19,835 bases of DNA from the NCBI GenBank assembly GCA_039934375.1, contig JBDTMH010000065.1:1-19835 (forward strand). The letters are read 5' to 3'. The stretch's first letter is position 1, and every line of letters begins with the position of its first letter. The notes under the pieces were generated by a model, which was given only the letters and a program-made list of their open reading frames with translations, had not been told where the DNA came from and made no database searches. Of this stretch, positions 14,095 to 19,835 are shown piece after piece. This stretch comes from CAISIP01 sp039934375 (lineage in GTDB: Bacteria > Pseudomonadota > Gammaproteobacteria > Burkholderiales > Burkholderiaceae_C). Made by a program: the position numbers and the translations under genes.

Positions 14095-15126
14095 TCAGAC
14101 CGTGCGAATCACACTGATGTGTTCGGTGCCACTCTCGGGCAACCAAATCTCGCCCTTGCGACCAAGAATCTGGCGGATATTGCTGCTGGCGCGCGGCATC
14201 GGGTAGGCGCTGAATTTCTCGTTGGCCGGATCGAACGCGTAAACCGCGTTGCCACTCCATTCGGCGACCCAGACGGTGTCTTGCGCATCCACATAAACCG
14301 CATAGGGCCGCGGCGCTTCGCCGGGCAATTTCCAGCTGCGCCAGGATGATGCCGACGGATCGTGCATCGACAGATTGCCACTGTTCCATTCGCTGACCCA
14401 GATGCGGCCCCGGCTGTCGCTCCAGACACGGCGCGCACCTTGGTCGGACGTGGGCGGCTCGACCAGCTGCGACGCGCCGATCTTGCGGTCGCTGATGCGC
14501 GCGATGAACGAGCCGGCCAACGAACACCACCAGATGTCGCCCGCAGGTGTGCTGCAGATGCCATACGGACCGCGTCCGCGTGGCGACGGTAGCAGCGTGA
14601 CCTCACCCGTCTTGACCACCACCTTTCCAATATAGCCTGACTGACCGGTGAACCACAAATCGCCGTCGCGGTCGAAGGCGCAGGTGTTGAGGTTGGCGTA
14701 CGGTGAACCCTTGGGAAGCCGGTGCACCTGGATGTCGCGGCCAGGCCAGCCGACCCGCACGATCGCGTTCTGGCCGCCGTCGGTGATCCAGGCCGCCTGA
14801 TCCGGTCCCTGGATCACCCCATGGGGCGACGAACCCGAACCCAGCGCCAGCAATTCGTTGCGGCCCGTGCGCGGATCGAACCATCCCAGATGCCCGCTAG
14901 CCTGCGCCGTGAACCATACGCCGCCATCCGGCGCCGGGGCCAGATCGTGGATGCCGGTATGGCGCGAGGCAGCGAGTTTCCAGGACTGCAGTTGGCCTCG
15001 GGCAGGTTGCGCCGCTGCAATGCCCGGCAAGACAAGCGCCAGAGTGGCGCCGCCCAGGCGGGCGAGGGCGACGCGGCGGGCGAGGGGGGGCATGGAGGGC
15101 AGCGATCGAGGAGTAGATATCGCCAT
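14095..15126 (-). CDS. Exported streptogramin-lyase-like (Vgb family) beta-propeller
   Basis: A 343-residue secreted protein. Residues 1-39 form a signal with R17-R18 followed by a hydrophobic run and AAA before Q40, so it may use the Tat or Sec route. The mature part contains seven repeats, each with a W-x-x-x core followed by a Gly/Asn-rich turn (VWFTAQASG, AWITDGGQN, LWFTGQSGY, IWWCSLAGS, IWVSEWNSG, VWVAEWSGN, IWLPESGTE), the pattern of a seven-bladed propeller. The family is named after virginiamycin B lyase, but most relatives have no shown lyase activity. The open frame continues far upstream, but that part is antisense to the kinase gene. The start is taken at 15126; 15159 is possible. 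It lies 49 bp after the kinase gene on the same strand. Confidence 0.85.
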   Translation of the reverse strand: MAISTPRSLPSMPPLARRVALARLGGATLALVLPGIAAAQPARGQLQSWKLAASRHTGIHDLAPAPDGGVWFTAQASGHLGWFDPRTGRNELLALGSGSSPHGVIQGPDQAAWITDGGQNAIVRVGWPGRDIQVHRLPKGSPYANLNTCAFDRDGDLWFTGQSGYIGKVVVKTGEVTLLPSPRGRGPYGICSTPAGDIWWCSLAGSFIARISDRKIGASQLVEPPTSDQGARRVWSDSRGRIWVSEWNSGNLSMHDPSASSWRSWKLPGEAPRPYAVYVDAQDTVWVAEWSGNAVYAFDPANEKFSAYPMPRASSNIRQILGRKGEIWLPESGTEHISVIRTV

Positions 15127-15175
15127 TGTGCGACGTTCCGCTGGATGTAGATAGCCCATGTCGCCGCGTGTCAGG

Positions 15176-16435
15176 TCACAACATCGCGAATGCCTTGGTG
15201 AAGAAATCGTCGGCGCCGAAGTTGCCCGATTTGAGCGTGAGGTGAACGTCGCCGAAAGGTGTCTGGGCGTGGCACCACGGCACGCCGGGATCGATTTGCG
15301 GACCGATCTGCATCTGCCTGATATCCAGTGCCTGCACGCAGGCGCCAGAGGTTTCGCCGCCGGCGACGACCAGTTGGCGTACGCCGTGCTCGACCAGTCC
15401 GCGGGCGATGGCAGCAATGGCGCGCTCAACCATGGCGCCGGCCTCTTCGACGCCGAGTTGCGACTGCACCGCCTTGACCGAGCCGGTCTCGGCGGTGGAA
15501 TACACCAGCACGGGGCCCGACGCGAGCAAAGGGGCGGCCCAGGCCAGCGTCTCGCCCACGACGTCCTTGCCGGAGGCGATATGCATCGGGTCGATGGCCC
15601 GTGCCGGACGACCAGTGGCGATGAATGCGGCGACCTGGCGATTCGTCGCGAGTGAGCAACTGCCGGATACCACGGCGCGTTGTCCGCTGGCCGCAGGCAA
15701 AGCGCTGGCCGTGGACGAAGGCTGGATGCCGAAGTTTTGCGGCAGTCCGATGGCCACACCCGAGCCGGCGGTGACCAGCGGCATCCCGGCCAGCGCCAGG
15801 CCCAGCCGCATCAGGTCGTCGTTGGTGACGGCGTCGACGATGGCGACGCCGACACCTTGCCTTCGAAGTTCGACCACACGTGCCTTCACGGCATCCGCGC
15901 TTGTTGCGACCGCACTGTAGTCGATCAGGTCGACCTTGCGTTTTGTCTGCGCCTGCATCACGCGCACCAGATTCGGGTCGCGCATGGGTGTCAGCGGATG
16001 GTTCTGCATGCCGCTCTCGTTCAGCAACACGTCGCCGACGAACAGGTAGCCCTTGAATACGCTGCGCTTGTTGTCGGGGAAGGCCGGCGTGGCAATGGTG
16101 AAGTCGGTCTTGAGTGCATCCATCAGGGCTTCGGTGACCGGGCCGATGTTGCCCTGCGCCGTGCTGTCGAAGGTCGAGCAATACTTGAAGTAGATCTGCC
16201 GCGCGCCGGCACCCTGCAACCAGGCCAGCGCGGCCAGCGACTGGGCCACGGCATCTTCGGCAGCGATGGTGCGGGATTTGAGCGCCACCACCACCGCGTC
16301 GACTTCGGTGCCCAGCGGCTGGTCAGGAATCCCGATAGTCTGCACGGTGCGCATGCCGGCACGCACCAGGTTGTTCGCAAGATCGGATGCGCCGGTGAAG
16401 TCGTCGGCAATGCAGCCCAGCAGAATCGAAGCCAT
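15176..16435 (-). CDS. otnK: Four-carbon acid sugar kinase (3-oxo-tetronate kinase-like)
   Basis: ATP-dependent kinase of the DUF1537/four-carbon acid sugar kinase family, which phosphorylates 3-oxo-tetronate at the terminal hydroxyl in L-threonate or D-erythronate breakdown. It has 419 residues. The N-terminal substrate domain begins with LLGCIADDFTGASDLANNLV and contains FKYCSTFDSTAQGNIGPV and PAFPDNKRSVFKGYLFV; the C-terminal nucleotide domain has VSGSCS, GGETSGA (about 359-365) and LTLKSGNFGADDFF. The ATG at 16435 is preferred; a GTG three codons upstream lies too close to AAGGA. It follows the dehydrogenase gene by 63 bp. The exact chirality of the substrate cannot be read from sequence. 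Confidence 0.88.
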   Translation of the reverse strand: MASILLGCIADDFTGASDLANNLVRAGMRTVQTIGIPDQPLGTEVDAVVVALKSRTIAAEDAVAQSLAALAWLQGAGARQIYFKYCSTFDSTAQGNIGPVTEALMDALKTDFTIATPAFPDNKRSVFKGYLFVGDVLLNESGMQNHPLTPMRDPNLVRVMQAQTKRKVDLIDYSAVATSADAVKARVVELRRQGVGVAIVDAVTNDDLMRLGLALAGMPLVTAGSGVAIGLPQNFGIQPSSTASALPAASGQRAVVSGSCSLATNRQVAAFIATGRPARAIDPMHIASGKDVVGETLAWAAPLLASGPVLVYSTAETGSVKAVQSQLGVEEAGAMVERAIAAIARGLVEHGVRQLVVAGGETSGACVQALDIRQMQIGPQIDPGVPWCHAQTPFGDVHLTLKSGNFGADDFFTKAFAML

Positions 16436-16498
16436 GGTTGTCACAGGTCCTTGAAGAGTGGATGCGCAGTGGGTACGCGTTGTGGACAGTCGCTGTGC

Positions 16499-17398
16499 CT
16501 ATGGCGTCGGTTTGCCGGACGGCAGGTCAATGCCCGGGAAGATCTTGATCACTGCACTGTCGTCCTCGCGCGCAAAACCGGCGGTCGAAGCCTGCATGAA
16601 CATCTGGTGCGCGGTGGACGACAACGGCAACGGGAACTTGCTGGCACGCGCCATGTCGAGCACCAGTCCCAGGTCCTTGACGAAGATGTCAACCGCCGAC
16701 AGTGGCGTGTAGTCGGCGGCCAGCACATGGGCCATGCGGTTCTCGAACATCCAGCTGTTGCCCGCGCTGTGCGTGATCACCTCGTACAAGGCGGCCGGGT
16801 CGACCCCTTCGCGCAGGCCAAGGGCCATGGCCTCGGCAGCCGCAGCAATATGCACGCCTGCCAGCAACTGGTTGATGATCTTGACCTTGCTGCCAGCGCC
16901 GGCGCTGTCGCCGAGTTTGTAGACCTTGCCGGCCATTGCATTGAGCACCGGTTCAGCCACTGCATAGGCGGCAGGTGTACCGGCCGTCATCATGGTCATC
17001 TCGCCGTTGGCTGCCTTGGCGGCGCCGCCGGAGATGGGTGCGTCGATATACAGCAGGCCCATTTCGGCAAGGCGATTTTCCAGCTGGATCGACCAGTTCG
17101 GGTCGACCGTGGAGCACATCACGAAGACCGATCCCGGGCGCATCGCCGCAGCGCAACCTTGCGGCCCGAACAGCACCTGCTCGGTTTGCGCAGCATTGAC
17201 GACCACCGAGACGATGACATCACAGGCGGCGGCCAGTTCCGCCGGCGATGGACAGGCAACGCCACCGTCCTGCGCGAAGGCCTGCGCCGCCTGCGTTCGC
17301 ACGTCAAACACGCGTACCTCATATCCCGCGCGGCGCAAGGACTGCGCGACTCCATTGCCCATGGCGCCCAGGCCAATCACACCAGCCACTGTCTGCAT
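16499..17398 (-). CDS. ltnD: L-threonate dehydrogenase-like 3-hydroxyacid dehydrogenase
   Basis: NAD-dependent beta-hydroxyacid dehydrogenase, 299 residues. Features: Rossmann GVIGLGAMGNGVAQSL (residues 6-21), the substrate loop DAPISGGAAKAANGEMTMM (119-137), the catalytic lysine region GSKVKIINQLL with probable K173 and N176, and a helical C-terminal domain ending in VDIFVKDLGLVLDMA. Being next to an OtnK-like kinase strongly suggests it is the threonate 2-dehydrogenase that starts the pathway (product 2-oxo-tetronate). On sequence alone, tartronate semialdehyde reductase or 3-hydroxyisobutyrate dehydrogenase would be alternatives. The start ATG (17396-17398) has GGAG six bases upstream. Confidence 0.85.
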   Translation of the reverse strand: MQTVAGVIGLGAMGNGVAQSLRRAGYEVRVFDVRTQAAQAFAQDGGVACPSPAELAAACDVIVSVVVNAAQTEQVLFGPQGCAAAMRPGSVFVMCSTVDPNWSIQLENRLAEMGLLYIDAPISGGAAKAANGEMTMMTAGTPAAYAVAEPVLNAMAGKVYKLGDSAGAGSKVKIINQLLAGVHIAAAAEAMALGLREGVDPAALYEVITHSAGNSWMFENRMAHVLAADYTPLSAVDIFVKDLGLVLDMARASKFPLPLSSTAHQMFMQASTAGFAREDDSAVIKIFPGIDLPSGKPTP

Positions 17399-17516
17399 CG
17401 TCTGCTCCGTTCAATGGGGGATCGTGGCGCCGTGCCTTGCGCGCGGGTCGCCCTCTGTCAGCGCCGCATTGTCGCTCAACGCGGGGCCGCAGCAGCGCGG
17501 TCATGGGCGACCTTGG

Positions 17517-18410
17517 TCAAGGACCACGCGCCTTGCGCAGCATGAACAGGCCGCAGGCCATCATCAACCCGATGCCGAACCACGACAAGGCATTGGGCAC
17601 GTCGCCCCAGACCAGCCAGCCCAGCAGCAAGGCGTAGATCAGCGCCGTATAGCGAAATGGCGCCACCAGGCTGAGGTCTCCGTTGCGCATGCCGATGATG
17701 AACAGGTAATAGGCACTGCTCAGGAACACACTGGCAGCTGCCAGCAGGGCCAAGTGTCGGCCTTCGATCGGCGCCCAGCCTTGCAACAGGCTCCAGGGGC
17801 CGGTCAACAGAAGCACCGCGAACGAGGTGGTCAGCGTGATCAGGATCGAGGGTACGGCCAGTGCGATCTTGCGCGTGACCAGATCGCGGGCGGTGTGCAG
17901 CAAGGTGGCGAACAGGCACAGCAGCGTCCAGGCATTGAAGCCGTCCGCTGCCGGTTGCACGATCAGCAACACACCGGCGAAACCGCCGGCTATTGCCAGC
18001 CAGCGGCCGAAGCTGATCTGCTCGCGCCATGCGATGGCGGCGTACAGCGCAATGAACATCGGCGAGGCCATGTTGATCGCCGACGCATTACCGATCGGCA
18101 GGTGAAACAGCGAGGTCAGATAGGCCATCGAGGCCAGCGCGTCCAGCGCCGCGCGCAGCAGTACTGCGCGTTGCGTCAGTTGACGCCAGGCGTCATTGCG
18201 TGCCAGTGCACGGGGCTGCAGCGCACCCATGAGCAGCGCTGCCGTCAGCAGCAGGCTGGTGGCGAACAGGCCGCGGACGAAAATCAGCTGGGCTGCCGGC
18301 AGCGATGCACTGACGTATTTGACGAGCGCATCGTTGGCGATGAACAAGGCCATGGCCAGACACATGGCCACGATTCCCTTGCGATTGGCGGCATCGGTCA
18401 AGCTGGACAT
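17517..18410 (-). CDS. EamA/DMT-family membrane transporter
   Basis: A 297-residue inner-membrane protein with about ten hydrophobic segments in two EamA repeats (first near 12-150, second near 160-292). Typical elements are the first-helix FIANDALVKYVSASLPAAQLIFVRG, the repeat-end WREQISFGRWLAIAGGFAGVLLIV and, in the second half, the corresponding LAPFRYTALIYALLLGWLVWGDVP region and a closing Arg/Lys-rich tail. Members export amino acids, metabolites or drugs, and some import. It lies 118 bp upstream of the threonate dehydrogenase gene on the same strand and so might serve that pathway, but no substrate can be assigned. It starts at the ATG at 18410; the ribosome-binding site is weak. Confidence 0.9.
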   Translation of the reverse strand: MSSLTDAANRKGIVAMCLAMALFIANDALVKYVSASLPAAQLIFVRGLFATSLLLTAALLMGALQPRALARNDAWRQLTQRAVLLRAALDALASMAYLTSLFHLPIGNASAINMASPMFIALYAAIAWREQISFGRWLAIAGGFAGVLLIVQPAADGFNAWTLLCLFATLLHTARDLVTRKIALAVPSILITLTTSFAVLLLTGPWSLLQGWAPIEGRHLALLAAASVFLSSAYYLFIIGMRNGDLSLVAPFRYTALIYALLLGWLVWGDVPNALSWFGIGLMMACGLFMLRKARGP

Positions 18411-18485
18411 GTGCCACGATGGTACCGTGGCGCGGAGTCGAGCCGGCGACCGGCCCTTGCTCGGTGCTCGCTTACCATTGCCAGC

Positions 18486-19229
18486 ATGCAACCACCATCC
18501 CGACACCTGGCACTCGAAGGCAGCACGAATTTCCGCGATCTCGGTGGCTACGCCGGCCGCGACGGACGCAGCGTGCGCTGGCGTCGCCTGTTTCGCTCCG
18601 ACCATTTGGGGACGCTGACGCCGCAGGACCTGTCCACCTTGTCGGCGTTGGGCCTGGCACGGGTCTGCGACTTCCGTGGCATGCACGAGCGTGATGTGTT
18701 TCCCTGCGTCTTGCCTGGCGTGATCGTCCATGCCTTGTCGATCGAGCCGACGGTGGTGCAGGGCATGCAGTCGCTGCTGGCAGCGGGCAAGGTGTTGACG
18801 CCGGCCCTCACGGCCGAGTTGATGCGCCAGACCTACCGCGATTTCGTGCAGGGCAACAGCCCGCGTTTCGCCGAACTGTTTGATCACCTGCTGCACGACG
18901 ATGCGCCGCTGGTGTTCCATTGCACGGCGGGCAAGGACCGCACCGGATTTGCCGCGGCGTTGATCCTGTCGGCACTGGGCGTGCCGCTTGCAGTGGTGAT
19001 GCAGGACTATTTGCTGACCAATGATCTTTACCGCCAGCCCCAGGCGGCGTCCAGCTTCGCATCGCAGGAGGTGCTCGATGTGCTCTGGAAAGTGCAGTCC
19101 GGATTCCTGGAAGCGGCCTTGCAGACAGTGCAGGCCGATCATGGCAGCGTTGAGCGTTATCTGGAACACTCGCTGGGGCTCGGACCGACGCAGCGGCGGC
19201 GGCTGGAGCAGCTGTATCTGGAGCCCTGA
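18486..19229 (+). CDS. Tyrosine-protein phosphatase, MptpB/Y_phosphatase3 type
   Basis: A 247-residue cysteine phosphatase. The P-loop is HCTAGKDRTG, with nucleophile C146 and R152; the extra Lys and Asp inside the loop mark the MptpB-like group, which acts on phosphotyrosine and in some members on phosphoserine or phosphoinositides. The N-terminal NFRDLGGYAGRDGRSVRWRRLFRSDHL (residues 15-41) and the VCDFRGMHERD segment are also typical. No signal peptide is seen. The start is the ATG at 18486; the frame is open far upstream, but that part is antisense to the permease and dehydrogenase genes. It is divergent from the permease with 75 bp between them, so the two may share regulatory DNA. The physiological target is unknown. 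Confidence 0.9.
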   Translation: MQPPSRHLALEGSTNFRDLGGYAGRDGRSVRWRRLFRSDHLGTLTPQDLSTLSALGLARVCDFRGMHERDVFPCVLPGVIVHALSIEPTVVQGMQSLLAAGKVLTPALTAELMRQTYRDFVQGNSPRFAELFDHLLHDDAPLVFHCTAGKDRTGFAAALILSALGVPLAVVMQDYLLTNDLYRQPQAASSFASQEVLDVLWKVQSGFLEAALQTVQADHGSVERYLEHSLGLGPTQRRRLEQLYLEP

Positions 19230-19296
19230 GGCGCCTATTGAGAACCGGCCTTGCGCAAGGGCGCGCCCGGCTGGCCGACAGTCTTTCGCGGGCAGG

Positions 19297-19331
19297 AAAA
19301 AAGCCGCGGACCCGTGAAGGTCAGCGGCTTT
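19297..19331 (-). terminator. Intrinsic terminator of rpoD
   Basis: On the minus strand, 22 nt after the rpoD stop, AAAGCCGC (19331-19324) pairs with GCGGCTTT (19307-19300). An inner GACC/GGTC extends the stem, and a run of six T bases in total ends at 19297. This is a textbook Rho-independent terminator for rpoD. Read on the plus strand it ends in only three T bases, so it may also help to stop transcription of the phosphatase gene. Confidence 0.88.
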
Positions 19332-19353
19332 CGACAGATTGCAGGCGGAAGCC

Positions 19354-19835
<482 letters not shown>

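Noticed and set aside
15127..15759. N-terminal extension of the beta-propeller frame into the kinase gene
   Set aside because: It overlaps the kinase in another frame and would bury the signal peptide in the middle of the protein.
15680..17545. Open frame of about 620 codons on the plus strand opposite the kinase and dehydrogenase genes
   Set aside because: It crosses two solid minus-strand genes and their gap without any domain signature.
16992..18485. Upstream extension of the phosphatase reading frame by about 500 codons
   Set aside because: The extension is antisense to the dehydrogenase and permease genes and has no family similarity; the phosphatase domain begins at the ATG at 18486.

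Overview
The window reads as a GC-rich betaproteobacterial chromosome segment, most likely Burkholderiales. The taxon call rests on the style of the RpoD C-terminus, the grpE-dnaK arrangement and the type of catabolic genes; family or genus cannot be fixed from what is visible. Housekeeping genes stand at both ends: dnaK (N-terminal part only), grpE and a small FKBP prolyl isomerase on the left, and the C-terminal part of rpoD on the right. Between them lies about 17 kb of mostly catabolic genes. I see no insertion sequence, tRNA, integrase or CRISPR array.

Left block (1-3509, all minus strand): dnaK, grpE, an FKBP, a fumarylacetoacetate-hydrolase-family (FAH) enzyme and a small HxlR-like regulator. 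dnaK and grpE each have a heat-shock sigma-32-like promoter with the same geometry. The HxlR-like gene precedes the FAH gene by 37 bp and is divergent from a plus-strand pair (3827-5655): a YghX-type dienelactone hydrolase and a two-domain NAD(P)-dependent oxidoreductase. A tandem-ACT GcvR-like protein (5682-6230) converges on that pair.

Central block (6318-13976): a LysR regulator, divergent from one compact plus-strand operon for protocatechuate 4,5-(meta) cleavage, in the order ligJ, ligK, ligI, ligA, ligB, ligC, followed by an aldo/keto reductase and a SnoaL/NTF2-fold protein. LigAB opens the ring of protocatechuate, LigC oxidises the semialdehyde to 2-pyrone-4,6-dicarboxylate (PDC), LigI hydrolyses PDC to 4-oxalomesaconate, LigJ hydrates, and LigK splits the product to pyruvate and oxaloacetate. 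The usual oxalomesaconate isomerase (LigU/GalD/PmdU type) is not in the window, and neither is a dedicated transporter. The two extra 3' genes are therefore the most interesting unknowns.

Right block (14095-18410, minus strand): an EamA/DMT permease, an L-threonate-dehydrogenase-like enzyme, an OtnK-like four-carbon acid-sugar kinase and an exported streptogramin-lyase-like beta-propeller. The kinase and dehydrogenase point to four-carbon sugar-acid catabolism, but the matching isomerase and aldolase are absent. A plus-strand MptpB-type tyrosine phosphatase (18486-19229) is divergent from the permease. rpoD ends in a strong intrinsic terminator at 19297-19331.

Most functional calls come from recognising family motifs by eye. 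The Lig assignments are the strongest, because metal ligands and catalytic residues fall at the positions expected from the Sphingobium SYK-6 enzymes as I remember them.
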